In this document: positions 33,442 through 47,079 of the stretch, piece after piece
How the letters are laid out: every line of letters starts with the position of its first letter
How positions within the stretch are numbered: the first letter of the stretch is position 1
NCBI GenBank assembly: GCA_964023205.1
Contig: OZ026848.1
Location: forward strand, 5,198,501 to 5,262,500
Direction of reading: 5' to 3'
Source: Lutraria lutraria
Lineage: Eukaryota > Mollusca > Bivalvia > Venerida > Mactridae
Length of the DNA stretch: 64,000 nucleotides
Made by a program: the position numbers and the translations under genes
Notes under the pieces: generated by a model
The model's input: only the letters and a program-made list of their open reading frames with translations
The model's database searches: none
What the model was told of the DNA's origin: nothing

Positions 33442-34139
33442 GTAATAGTCACGAAGAATTACGTAATATACTTGAAGCGGCGCCCATGGTCCAATGCTTT
33501 ACAGGAATTCATCTTCGTTGAAATTATTACTTCATAAGGATAAATGTATATTTCCAGTAGCCCTGTGTTTTTTCAGCTGAAAAAGATTTAATTGTTTAAT
33601 TTCTGCGACAGCGTAATTTTTGGACACCCCTCGTATGCATTAATTACCAAAAGTGTTATTTATTATTTAACATGGTTAAACATAAACAGTCACGGACATT
33701 TTATTGAAAAGTACACAATTCAAAGCAAAGTTTTCTTTGATAAGTCCAATGTGTTCCATGTGATTGTTTTGCCTTTAAAATTCCTCTCTTCATTTGATGA
33801 AATCTGAAATCAATTAAAGAATTGAAATACTGAAACTTGGTATTGGAAATTCGTCTTTATTCTGAACCGACTGTGGTAAAACCCATGATCTGATCGGAGA
33901 TTATTACATTAACAAGAGGAAGGTTTATTGTAAAATTATGCGTAAGAAAGCATTCTACTGAAATTCGATAGAGTGCCTAGAAAAATACATTGTCAGTAAA
34001 TCATTCTGTCAACGAGAAGATAGATATCGTACATGTGATTGGTAGTCTGGTCGTACTTGCTTTGAATATTTATCATCAAATTATTTTGTTTCGATATCTT
34101 TAACTGCGGATTTCCAACATGTTTTTCTCTTATATACGA

Positions 34140-34312
34140 CGTCCAGTTCACCTAACTGTATTCTTATCAGTAATAGCCTTTCCTTCCACAAGCAACGGGC
34201 AATTTCTCCACATATGGAGGAACGTCGATATGTTTGTCAAATTTTCATTGAACCTGTCGGATCGGCGGATTTCATGTCCAACTCACTAACCAGGTCGATT
34301 GGACCACGTCTC
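34140..34312 (-). mobile_element. tRNA-derived SINE family B, copy 3 (degraded)
   Basis: Minus strand: ACGTGGTCCAATCGACC, GTTCAATGAAAATTTGACAAA, TCCATATGTGGAGAAATTG and ACAGTTAGGTGA occur in the same order as in the copy at 48625-48891. The B box is eroded. Confidence 0.6.
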
Positions 34313-35632
34313 AAATTATCAAAAACTGACTAAGTATGTACTAAAATTATCTCAACGAAGTACAGTTAAAGATACAACAAAAGGGGAGGAGGTATAAAAG
34401 AAACTAGCCTGAACGACGTTCCAATTTATTTCCAATTAAATCAATCCGAGCTACTAGAATTATGTTTGAATTTACAACACGTCTTCAGTATATTTCTGTG
34501 TTGCCTGACTGTTGGTTACAAGAAATGAGGAGGAATAATTATCACGATTGGGTAGGCAATTAATCTCTATTGATTCGTGTGATTCAATTAATGTCTTAAT
34601 GCAATCAAATCTCAAACCTCGAAATTAAAACGACTAGGGAGCTTAGATATTCTTGCGATGTAGCAATAATCAGACAAAGTGTATTCAAGAAGTCAACATT
34701 TTACGTCTCGTGTTTCTTGTCCATATGTTAACATTTTCATTTTATGCATTAACAAATGTACACATCTTGAATGCTTACTCTTTTTTCTCACAATTTGCCG
34801 TTTATGATCTTCTGCTGACACCGGATGTGCTTTAGTAAAATTACACGCTGTGAAAATCTCCCAAAGAATAAGTACCACAGTGCAATGGGAGCAAACTGCT
34901 CTCAGATAGGAAACTAGCTGTTGAGGGTCTGAGTTGGTTCCATTTCCAAGATGGCGTCCATTTCAATGTCTATTATCAAGTTTTGTATTGGCCCTCCTTC
35001 TCAGCCAATCAAAATGCTTGAATCTCGTATTGGCTCAGTTTTCTCATTTTGGCCCTGATGCCAAGTCAACCTCTTTATTGATCTAGTCTCTCTCATATAA
35101 CACTAGGCATTTATTGAATATCACTACCAATATTATATAGTTAAATGGTGATATATTTTATCAACCCCAATAGAATAGAATAATATTATTTGACTTTTTT
35201 GAAGACGAATTTTTTAAAACACGAAATAGTTTTCCACATCATTGTTAAACACACTTCATTCCAATGTTTCATCAATACTCTACTTAAGGCATATGTCACT
35301 GTGCTGTCTGATATTTTTCGCTGGGATTTAACGTCGTGCCTACTGCCAGTGCCAGTCACTTGGTGACTATATACAATTATCACAGTTTTACACAGGGATT
35401 TTAACTTTAATATTTTTAAGACGTATTACTCTTTATTTGACACAAACAATCAGCAGTACTGTATTTTGATGTAAAGAAAAAGTGAACAAATAACCGTCAT
35501 TTCATTTCTTTTGTTTTAGTTTCTACGTATCACTTAATCATTTTATTTAGAAATATGAATTTTAAAGTTAGGTCTGGAAAATATGATGTTTCTGGTACTA
35601 TTTGACCAGAAATATTGGGTAGGTATGTAGAA

Positions 35633-35834
35633 TGTTTCCTACTTTTTCTAAGCATATGTTTGGTACCCATGAGGCACGATACGCCCAAAAGACTATTTCT
35701 TATACCACGGTTGGATCGTATCTTTTGGATTCTGATGTTGGAAAGTTAGGTCATGAAGACGAAAGTGCCACTCCCGATACCTTAATAAGTAAAGAAAGAC
35801 TGTACTTCTTGTTTCAAGGCAAAGTTAACTGCTA
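35633..35834 (+). other. Possible orphan exon or exon remnant
   Basis: An open stretch preceded by TATGTAG and followed by a strong GTAAGT donor at 35835. It reads from MFPTFSKHMFGTHEARY to FLFQGKVNCY, with less biased base composition than its surroundings. The acceptor lacks a pyrimidine tract and no partner exon was found. I do not recognise the peptide. Chance is quite possible. Confidence 0.2.
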
Positions 35835-36826
35835 CGTAAGTAACACCTTTGAAGATTTTAAATTAACTTATCGTCACTGACAAATATCCAAATGCATTTT
35901 CTCGAAGACGGCTAAATGTCTAATTACAGACACGTGCATTTTCTTTAAGACTAGACGCAATGTTAATCTATAATACTGGTACAATAATACGGCAATTTCC
36001 CTGAAACACTCTGCACTAGAAATCCCAAAGCAGGTTTCTGCGTAGACACGATGTCCGTTGTTTCGCTTTGACGCTTGTCTTAAAACTGTTGTACAATATT
36101 AAAATGAATTAGCATGCGAAGTTTACTTGACTTTGATTAGAAGATGGGCAAACACAAAAATGGTCATATTCATTTTGGTCAATCTCTGATGACATTTCAG
36201 GCTGTTAATCTGCTAATGGGAGTAAATGTGTGGCTACCCTTCTTACATTGAAATGTTTCTGTCTCACATAGAAGGTACTAAAGTAAGTCGAAGTATCAAA
36301 ATGGTGAAAAACAATTTTTGATGATTTGAAATTTAGGATGCTACATGTTATAAGTTAGTAAACGGTTTATTGAACGTTCTGTTGAAAACCTATGGACTGT
36401 ATAGAGATGGTAGGTTGCTCTTCTTGGAATGGAATGCCACAACATATAAGAACCTCCCTCAGTTCAAATCCACAGTTAAAGTCCATTTGCTTGCTAGTGT
36501 TTGACGTTGTTTTTATAAACAATTTAAATATAAATAGTTCTTAGTAAATTCTGTGATAGCAATTTTGTTCTGTGATAATTATAATGATCTCTAAGATAAA
36601 TTTGTACTCCATTTCCTTTTTCTTTCATATTAATTGTTACCTTGGTTATTTACATTAATCTTTTAAAGGACCGCAATGGAAATAAGGATTCACTTCCTTT
36701 TTGTGATTTCCTTGTATTTTAACGTTTGTGACATGGTTTCAATTTTATATTTATATTATTTACCTTAAATAATTTTACAATCTCAATTTTTATATTCAGT
36801 ACATATTTCAACTTATCCACATCAAG

Positions 36827-36926
36827 AGATATGGTCGGTAGTTGGGCTCGAGCCCACGATCCTCTATCAGTGAGAGGTTAGAGTGATTTGAAGTCAGTGA
36901 CCTTGACCACTCGATCACGGAGGCGG
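36827..36926 (-). mobile_element. tRNA-derived SINE family A, head-only copy
   Basis: The minus-strand head CTCCGTGATCGAGTGGTCAAG, TTCAAATCACT and B box GGGCTCGAGCCC match copies at 20385 and 6051. The body is absent, so the copy stops at the end of the tRNA-like part. Confidence 0.8.
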
Positions 36927-36929
36927 GTC

Positions 36930-39335
36930 GTCTGGCTGGTCATAGGAGGATACCTTATCTCAAATGAGGATTGTCTGAAGTACGTTTATCGCATGCTGTG
37001 CACATACTCCCAGTACGGAGAGATAGAAGACAACATTGAATTTACATAGAGTCTTTTCGGATCCATTCCAATTAAGCCCAATAGAACATTACGGGGCGGA
37101 AAGTAAAAAAATCAAGCGAAACGGATGTTCCGAAGCAACGTGAAGAATAGTTTTACATGTATTGTACGATATATGTAACATCTAGACATGTTGTACTCGA
37201 TATAGAATCGCTAGTGGAACAGGTGATTACCCGAGAGTATAGCTAATGAAGAAAGACATATCCGGGGATCATTTGATTTGCAAAGCACACACTATATGTT
37301 GGTGAAAAAGCACCACAATGATAAGCTACGAGAAAAGTATCAATATCTCCATTTGCCAATAATCTAATGTTCTATTTGTCACGTTGAATAAAATTCTAAA
37401 ATCGTTTCTGATGTTTCTGTCGATAGTTGATGAATTCTATTACCGATTTTGAAAGAATATCATAAATTATATTATGACACATGTCGTGCATTTGACTGCA
37501 TTTCGCTACCTCGTGAAATCGTTGCACATCGATAACATTGAATTATGTTCGACTGTATCCATGCACAATATATGATCAGTGATGAGAATGCTTGAAAAGT
37601 TTAATGATATTGTAATGTATGGGTGTCAGATTGGGACTAGGTAATTGTCGTATGTCGTAAATAAATAAATTGATGGATGGGTAGTTGGGTGGATCATTGA
37701 AATAATAATAAAATGACATAACAATCAAATACTAGTAAATAAAACATAATGAAGTAGATGAAGAATTGCAATGACAATCAAATTGGATGAAAATTCTGAA
37801 ATCTGTTCAGCGATGTTCGCTTGTTTTATAGCAGCTACGTCTCTGTTAGCGGTTGTGCTTTTGATGTGTTTGTGTGAAACCTTTGCTTGTATGCGTTCTT
37901 TTTTGCTTGCGTGCGCTTGCGAGCGATAATTTGGTGCATTAGAGTTTTTCTGTGCGTATAATTGTGTATGTACACACGTATTTCAATAAATTTATACTTA
38001 ATATATCAGATTAATATCCGTTCGTCATCCTGTTGTGCTTACTAAATGTGTGGGTTTGTGTGCAATGCTGGTTACGTGTGCATCTGTTTGTGGAATTGTA
38101 AGCGCGTATATATGTGTATCAAAGATTGTTTTTATATGTTCCTCTATTTCTCATTCAGAGTAAATAAACAACAACAATTGATTGCATGTAGCTCTATTTA
38201 CTAAGTTATTTCAGGTCTTCATTTGCAACTTTTTTCATTGCATTAGGTATAATATTTATTTTTACCATTAGTATCAAATCGTGCGCGTTTGGCTTTTCCT
38301 TCTGTTAATCGGTTCATTTCATTCCATTAAAAGATAAAAATATAGGAAACTAGTTAAACATATATTTAAAGATTGCTTAGTACATTGTATTAATATTATG
38401 TTATATTTACACAAGCCTGAGATATATTCTAAAAGGTAAAGGAAGGCCCTTATTTAAATTAATATTTTATTCTTTTTGAGGTTTCATGCCTTTTTTCAAC
38501 AGTTTTGTTTTTAATTCTACACCTGCAGGCCCTGCACCAGCCAGTATGTACCCTGTACTTAGCAAATAACTGCCATTATTTTACCTGAATCAGCGTTGGT
38601 GGACAGAACGCTTTCGGCAAAATGTCTACATCAATATCGTCACAAAGGACCTGTGCTGCGCCAGGTTCTCGAACAACGAAGCAGAATCCAGTATACCTAC
38701 CGCTGCCCTACATTGTATTTAGCTAGATGTGATATGGTAGATTCTATGTTAGTGAAATTGAAAACGCTGCAAGCACTCATTGGATCTTGATAGAACGTGA
38801 CACCAAACACAGCATGAGGTTAATCTTCATCCGTTATTCTCGAACTTATCCCGGTTATTTTTCTACTATCCCCGTTTTTATCAAAATCAAGAACCTGACA
38901 TTCAGGCTGATGAAATTACCAAATTAAGCATTGAATGCACTACGAGTACTTATCAAAATTGCGTGTTAGTTCATTAGGTAACTAATTTTACGAAATAAAT
39001 AAATATTTTCTCGTGTTTACTAATAATAAAACAACTACTGTCTACTGATATATCCTACCATTTCCATGATTTGCATGCGCACCAAACAATACCGCTACCT
39101 CAAACAGTCGGATAAAAAGACAATATCGTGTATGGACAATGTCAACAGATGTAATTCAAATTGCTCTAGAGAGTCATCATGAAGTCTGAATTATATCAGA
39201 TTGCTAATTGGTAATACTGTATTCGCTGACAGTGAAATATTACTCAGCCATATTGTGTTCCTTGATACGAGAGGGATAGCCCATAGCCATAAAGATGTCT
39301 GTTTGAAGTGTGTGTTAGTAAATATAGTCAATTTT
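36930..39335. other. Intergenic, nothing recognised
   Basis: AT-rich with T/G-rich patches near 37.85-38.1 kb. No supported gene or repeat family member. Confidence 0.5.
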
Positions 39336-39339
39336 ATAG

Positions 39340-39990
39340 GTGTATAATGTGATACCGATTGAAAAGAAGTTGAAAAGCTCAGCCGTCTGCAAGCGACCAA
39401 CAACTGTCCTACGTGATGTCAAATTTGATTGGATGAAACTAAAATATATTAGTCAGATTGCTACTGTAACGGAAACATTATCCTCGGTCGACATCAAGAA
39501 TGGCGACCTTTTCATATTTCATATGTACTATATGACAATGCAATATGTAAAAAAGCCGCCTTTCGAAAGCGTTTGGTATCTGAAGAAGGTCGGATTACTG
39601 TTTGTATCATGGATACACTTGTCTCCACCTCCTCGTTTAAATGAAACATTTTGGATAAATTTTGAGGAATTCGCAACGTCAGCCGACTCACTTCATGTGA
39701 AAGACCAATACGGATTTTTGTGCATGTGTGTTTGTATTAATATACTTTCAGTGGAATTGTTACAAATACAGTTCATGTTTGCTTATTTAATAATGATAAT
39801 AACTGAGCGTACTGACATGACGTTCATTATGACCAAGTTACTAAGAATTATGTTCTATAATAACATCCTTCAACTTTCTAGAAATGATGGACGGCTACAC
39901 ACATTTGTACCTGTCACACAGTCTTATCATTCTTGCCTTTACGTAGTTGAATGCCGTAAAGAACAGCAACAAGACAGTCTGAAATTTTGA
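39340..39990 (+). other. Unexplained 216-codon open frame
   Basis: This is the longest non-repetitive open frame in the window. It begins right after TTTTATAG, which could act as an acceptor, and its first possible ATG start lies further inside. It ends in TGA. The predicted protein has a Lys-rich N-terminus (IEKKLKSSAVCKRPTTVLRD), a stretch rich in Phe/Tyr/Met, one hydrophobic segment near residues 125-155, and no motif I recognise. At this base composition a frame this long is not expected by chance, but no splice partners, signal peptide or homology support it. It could be an exon of a fast-evolving gene, a decayed mobile element frame or coincidence. Confidence 0.25.
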
Positions 39991-42900
39991 TAATCACCAA
40001 GCGCATCTGTCTTCGCCCTAAGTACAACTTAAATACCGTTTAACCCAGGCACGTATTATTTCTTTGGGGATTACTTAGAACTTATTGGCATTGTCTTTAA
40101 TGAATTACGTTCCTATGCTTTTATCTAGGTGTAGGGAGTCATTATCTGAGACTCCAGTAATGTACACTCGTCTTGAAGGGTGAGGTAAGCAAGGTGTAAA
40201 CGATGTCAGGACGGTAACATAAGTAGAAAATTAATTAAATTCGTTTGTTTGAGATGGCACCTCTAATGGAAACAAAACAGACAGTAAATGAATAGTGGAT
40301 AATGAATAAATAGCGTTTTTTATTTTGTTAACTTCGTAATCGATCGCTTTGCTGTGTATTATGTACTTTATGTGAACCGGGGTCACCATATAAACACACG
40401 GAAAGGTATTGCACAATAAACATAAAGCCTGTACCTCGAACACAAGTTGACATTATTTACCGATAGCCGTGATGTCAACAGCATTATATTTTACAATTGC
40501 TCGTGTAATAAATTAATAAACAGTTAATTGTTAAGGAAAATCAAACAGAATAATAAATATACTATTAATAGAACTTCTTTAAATCATATAACATCAATAT
40601 GTTATTAATGTTAAAATATTATAGACTGCTGACAGGGAAGCATCATCAATTCTAAATGAAATTTGGAATTGCTATGGCCATTTTTAACCAGATATGCATA
40701 TGTTTGCACATGTTTATTAAACGTATACTAGTTTTTCATGCATGTTGTTTATTTATTTCTTTTCTATATATACAAACAGAATAGTGTGTGTACTATGAAA
40801 GTATACGTCAGGCACCAATGAATACTAACATTACCGGTGTACATACATTATATACTAAAAGAGATTCAGATTCAATGCCATGCACCCGTTACATTTCAAT
40901 CAATCTATATATTTTAAATTAATGAAATTGCAAGTCAATCCAGCTAAATAAAGAATATTCGAATTTCCAAAACCTACAATAAAGACCATGTGATGTGAAT
41001 ATCCAAGACATTTTTGCTTTCTAGTTAGACATGATTTCTGTCGAACATACACATGTAAGAAGCAGTCTGAACGCATACAAAACACATTCACATTATCAAA
41101 TTATCAGTCCTGTCAGTGACATGCACAACTAATTGCATATGCTTTTCGCCCACATTCATTCAATTTGCTAATTAGCAACAAGTGTAATCTTAACTAAGTC
41201 TTCATAATGCCATTGTAATTCAATGGTGCAGTCTCGTTGTCATTCTTTTTGATTGCGTGCTGTCTTAGTGTCTATGGAAAATTTCTTGTCCAGCTTATCC
41301 AAGTAATTCGAAGTGCATCGAATTTGTCTTTGACCTTTCGTGTTTTTAACATCAATAAAAACATATTATTCATGATTACATGAATAGGTATTTCTTGAGT
41401 ATCAAGAATGGACTATTGATGGCCTGTGATCTGATGTATACTGTTGTGTCCATATTCCTTCAAAGTGCAATTTGATATTAGTTCGTGTATCATACGGTTA
41501 TAATGTAGTAGTGATATCGTTTCTTGTTGAAAAATAAACAGTTTATTCGGCATAGCTACATGGACGCAGAATCAGTGAGGACAATCCACATTATCAATAC
41601 ATGCTTTTTGTAGCTATGTAATCATAGATTTTCTATGGCAGAACCTATGGCAATATATTCTGATAATTCACGAGAGCATGGGATATGCGATAAAATTATT
41701 TCAAGATGCCATCATATTGAACGGCTATATTGGACTGCATGTCTTATTGTTAATTCTTCTGTCATGTTACTGCTGATATTTGTCAAAGCCTCATTTTTCT
41801 GTCTTTTTGGTGATCAAGTATATGTCTCGTACTAGTATATCGTTATTCCTCAGACATATCAAGTACCTTCAGATTAGCGCTGATATTGATGGTCGTTGAT
41901 ATTATTTTTTTCCAGATTACAATTATTCATGCAATCCAAAGTTATGCTTTGTTTATACTAGTCTGATAGAAGTCTGTAGAAGTCTGTTTCTTTGTTTTGC
42001 TCCAAGTTTTTATTTTCTTGTTATGTATGTGATTACGTGCATTGTTTTTCGTCATAATCATTGATATATTGCGGTTTGGAATATTCAAATGGCTGTAGTA
42101 TGTAAACCTGGGGTTAAATTGATATCAAATATAATTGTAAGCTTATTTAATGGTAAAGCAGCTACATTCGAGTGATGTGTTTAATGCAGCAGTAGTGCTC
42201 TATGTTTGATCATCCATTTATTAGTGCAGGAGTGAAGCATCTCTGTTTGTTGCACCAGTTTTAACATAACTACCACCGCTCCCTGAACATAAATGACATA
42301 ACTAAAACATCAAATTAATTATTAAATCAGGCTGCAGGTAGGATAATTCAGACTAGTACATTAATTTTGATCATGTATCCTTTATTTATCAATTCCTTTT
42401 TATGTTACCATATGTATACATTTGATGTCTTGTCACTGCCAATACTGTTACAAACAGAATTCAAAATTTGATTTAAGCTTGAATTGACTCACACGTTCGG
42501 TGTTTTATATTCTAAATAAAAGATGGTAAATAAATCCTTATGCATATAGCCACCGACCAATATGTTGTATCAGTAAAAAATGAGGAATTTTCAAGTGTAG
42601 AATTGGTAGAATATGTAGAGGTATCAAAGAGGAAATGGACGGTAAAATGGTGGGTGTTTACATCGGATTACAGCATCTTGGTCTTGAACATGTTCAGTTA
42701 TTTGTGTGGATCGTTTTCTTTAGAAACAAGTTTATTGTCTTTAGCCATTTGCAAAATTGTATAATTTTTAACCATAGCATGAATGTCAGCAAGTTTTTTC
42801 ATTCTATTTTGATTTGATAATATTGCTTGTTTGATACATATATTCCCATTTTATTAGTAAAAGCATATTTGCATATTGCTTTTAGTTGACCAAAGAAATA

Positions 42901-43345
42901 ATTCAAGATTACAGACGAGTGCAAGTTTATTTCAAAGACAAAAACTGAAACTCAACTATCTCTCTCTCATATGGGGTTGGGGGAGTGGGGGTACATGTTT
43001 TGCAATGTATGCGTGGAATGAAGGCTTTCATAAATTGTGCCACTCGTAAGAATCGTGCGTAAAATATTAATCCATTGTAATTAAAACCAATATTTTTTTT
43101 TCAAAAGAACAATAGAAACAGCTAACGTTTCAACGACGGAGATATATATATCTCCTATATACTATTTCAACAATGGCTTATGAATTAAAGAGTGAGGTAC
43201 GCATCTCAATCCACTTGTGTGATAATAACAATATAGATAAAAAACCTTTATAATCAGTCTAAATGATTTATTTACTATTCTGAAGCTTAAACACGTGTAA
43301 CTTCTAAAGAAAAAAAAAGGAAAAAATAGAAATGGTATCCGAATA
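39991..43345. other. Intergenic, nothing recognised
   Basis: No supported feature. Frames of 60-75 codons are at chance level. Confidence 0.5.
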
Positions 43346-43494
43346 TACAGTAAAAACCCTGAAATATATACGAAATATGTACTCCATAAAAACTAGAATT
43401 CTCAGAAAATGTATGTTTGTTCAAAAACTTCTCTGAAACCCGGATTTTTCCTAGTCCTATTTAAAGAAATCCGGACTTGATGGGTTTTACTGTA
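43346..43494. mobile_element. MITE, TACAGTAAAACCC type
   Basis: Ends TACAGTAAAAACCCTGAAA and GATGGGTTTTACTGTA are inverted repeats with TA outermost; the element is 149 bp. An internal AACCCGGATTT and AAATCCGGAC pair forms a second inner hairpin. It is related in end sequence, but not in body, to the TACAGTCAAACC and CAGTRCAACC families. Confidence 0.75.
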
Positions 43495-44784
43495 ACTTCA
43501 ATTGACAATATAGAATTGCTGTATGGGTAAACAGTGTCAATGATTTCAACTTTTGAGCGTTAAATACAACGCCTGTATAATACAAACTTTGTTCATTTAC
43601 TAAGAAAATACTGTATATATATATAATTACTCAAAATCATTGAGAAACATCTTCATTGGTTTTCATTTCTTCCGTCGTTCGAAGATTCCAAATTGGATCG
43701 AAATTTTCTGCTATGTTTTACAATAAAATAGACATGGTTCTACAATGACAAACATCTACACAATTTGTATGATAATTCCAGATATGTATCTAAAGTTGCA
43801 GTTGTATGAACATGAAACAGTCAGATATATAGTATATATAATATCTACATGATATAAAACCAAGTAAAAACAGGTCACGTGATTTGACACTCAGAGTCCT
43901 AAAACAGAATACCTTAACATATCATTTTCATGTGATCTCACTCTCTACACACATTGCATGGAATAAAAAGACATACAGATAACAATACCGATCTATGTAA
44001 TTATTAGTTTATTTTCTAGTATGTGTATGTCAGTAAATACTTTTTAAATTTGTTTATGAAATCAAACAATGGCATCTCAATTTCTCACCAGTTTTGAACA
44101 AATATCAAATTAACTTATTCATTATTTATTGTTCAACTTGGTCAATAAATGACAGGTCATTAACAAGTCCGAATTAATGTCCTTGAAGTAACTTTGACAT
44201 TGTTTTAATTGCTAAAGTGACTTTGGTGTATGGCGGAGATATTTTTTTGAACACAACACCATGTTAGGGCTTGTTAAAACAATTATACAATTCGTCTAGA
44301 AACTATACGACTATTTGATCCAAATTATTACCGAAAAGAGGGTTTACAGCGTTACACATTGGTCAATTTGAAAAACTGGAAGTATCTAAAACAAATTTTC
44401 CGGAATGCAATCCTGTTGTGACCCGTACTAATGTTTGAAATGAAGTGATGTAGAATCTGTCATTCTCATGATTGTAAACATTCATTCTATTGCTGTTAAG
44501 TACTCTCTATCGTCCTGAAATGATACAAGTCATTATTAACACAAAGTAACAGTACAATAGTAAACAGAGTTTCTGTTAGTATTACTAAAGGACGATGTAT
44601 TGTAATGTACATAATATTGTTCCTTTTTCATAACCAGACCAAAGAATATCTAGAAGCATACAAAGTTTAATATCACTACTCACCAAAACACGACTGTTAT
44701 AGATTACATGTATGTACGTGTGTTACTATTTAAAGAACACATAAAACAACATGAGAGTGAATCTCATTTCAATGACTTAGGCGA

Positions 44785-44925
44785 CAAAAAGGTTTGTTTC
44801 TTGTTCTCCGACCTGCACTATTTTCCCCCGCGACCATAACTTTTTATTAGCCCGAGCAACGGAAAATGTACTTTCTCATTTTTTACCATTCCACACTCTT
44901 CAACACAAGAGCAAATAGGAAAAAC
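44785..44925 (-). repeat. Dispersed repeat family R, copy 2
   Basis: Blocks CTCCGACCTGCACTATTTTC, CCGCGACCATA, TTTATTAGCCCG, ACTTTCTCATT and CCACACTCTTCAACACAAG parallel 15975-16115 in order. Confidence 0.65.
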
Positions 44926-45977
44926 GCCCCGACCTCCCTGCCCTACTTTTACTGAGAATGCAACCAGAAACAAACAATTTATAGGCCTTATGACGAAAAC
45001 GTGTCTCATTCCTTAAATTATTGATATCAGTTTGACAGTAATTCGTACCAGACAACATACCTTAATAAAGAGATGCTGTCTGTCATATTAAATTACTCTA
45101 GTATGCAACACCACTGTGCTATAAACACAAATGTTTCAGCTAAATTTGCGACTTTGAAGTTTTGTGCAATGTGTTACATTTTGTTCTCAATGGTGGAAAT
45201 TAAGGACTTCTCCAAAACCAAAGCGTGCTTTGTATATATTACATGATAGTATTTATTACAATATCATTATAACAAAGACAATATTATGAAGAAAACAAAC
45301 GGAAACAAATGTATACAACAGATAAGAAGATGATTCATGATACATGTAAAGAGAGCGGTATGGAAGGAGCAAACATGTACTTTTAGAATGTGTATTAGAA
45401 TGTAGAAACTATCTAGGAACTGAAACACAAGAAAGTATAAGCGATAGTGACACTGAGTTATTAAACGAACTTTTGTTAAAAAAATAAATCTTATGTGTTA
45501 AATATTTAGACAATGTTGAAAATTAATATAACGTTAATTAATATAATGGTAACTACACTCTTTGGTCGAATTTTTTTCGTCATTTGGCTTTGTGCGTTTT
45601 CATTTATTTTTTGTCTGTAATATTTTGTCACTGTTAGTATGGGCCGTGCTACTTACTTGTTTGTCCATGTGTTGCGTGGAAGTTCGGGAAACATGGTGAG
45701 GGTCGTACTATTAGCATGATTGTCAGGGGGTCAATGAAAATAGCAATGGTTTGTGATGTTTGTGTTTTGCAAAGTACACGAGAACCGTGATGGTCCAGTA
45801 TTCAAATATTTAACACGGAAAGTAACGATTCAATTTCAGGTCCCATTTGTACAGGCATTGTAAGCACATGTATTAATATTTAAACACTGTATAAAGGTTT
45901 AAAAGCGGAGAAAGTTTACTGTCATTGTATAAAAGAGATCTGTTGTACTAAAGGGTTGATGGAATAGTAGAGTATGT

Positions 45978-46058
45978 TTCTAAGGTTCAACGCAAGAGTG
46001 TCCTAACTCATATTGAAATAAGAACAAGTTACGACAGTGTTGCGCTAAGCCCTCGATT
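45978..46058. mobile_element. Palindromic hairpin MITE, copy 2
   Basis: Arms 45981-46008 and 46027-46054 pair with several mismatches around the same 18-nt loop CATATTGAAATAAGAACA as at 1870-1955. The left arm has diverged more than the right. Confidence 0.8.
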
Positions 46059-47079
46059 TGCATTCGAGACACGAATAAACGGCTATATTCCCATATCCCC
46101 TAAGAAGTTTATTGTGGATGGAGACTGTTTTGCATTAAATTACCCCCCTCCAAAAACAACAACAATAACAACAAATGGCAAACTCTTGATGGGCTAGACT
46201 GCATAGTAATGTTGCCATTCTAGAATAATTCCGTTCATATATAACCGGATCATACGCCTTGCTGTTATCGTGCATCCGATCGGGTCTGTAGAATAACGAT
46301 AGAACAACGATCATACGGTTATTTATTTACTCCAGCAACTGGCGTGACTGATGCCAATCGCATGTCTATTTTACCAATACAGAGCTTTTCTACCTGCGCG
46401 TGAAGAAAACATTCAAGCACCAGACCCTTTACATCAAACTGTAACTAATCCTGACAACATTGTGGTGTGATCTATGGACAATATTACACAATTAAGCATT
46501 CCCCCTTTTCGGTGGATTTAACGCTGTTTTAACAATGGTTCAGTTATATACGACATTCCCTGTCCGCGTCTAAAACAGTACGTGCTATTAATGCGCACTT
46601 AGATAATTCCTTCAACAGTTTACGCATGTTCGCCAACAGAAGTTGAATAATAAAACAATTTAAAGACTAATTTAAAATGTTTTTAAGATAATGAATTTGT
46701 TCAAAGTGGCTTGTGTTCTGTCTGTCTGACCTAACACTAAATGAAGTGTTATTTGAATGAAGCGGCTTCCATGTGTCGAATTACAATCCCATTACAAAAA
46801 AACCTGAGCAGTTTAATTAAATTCTGATGGAATTCAAAATCAACAAATTGGAACTGTTGCAGACAGAGTATTGCCCATTTCACCTTTGAACTCCATATAA
46901 TCACAAATATTGATTTACGCAAAAAGCTCTGTACGTGGAAATGACAGGCAGTGAGAAGAAAGTTATTATCGCAACCTAACATGGACAAAACCCTCCATGC
47001 AATCATACAAAAAAGGATTGGCTGCAAGAAGAACAACGATATTGATGCTCTATAAAGAGAGTACAGAATTCTAACAATT

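Noticed and set aside
38596..38790. Plus-strand 64-residue frame
   Set aside because: Chance length, no splice partners or motif; a short resemblance to sequence near 52.4 kb is not extended.
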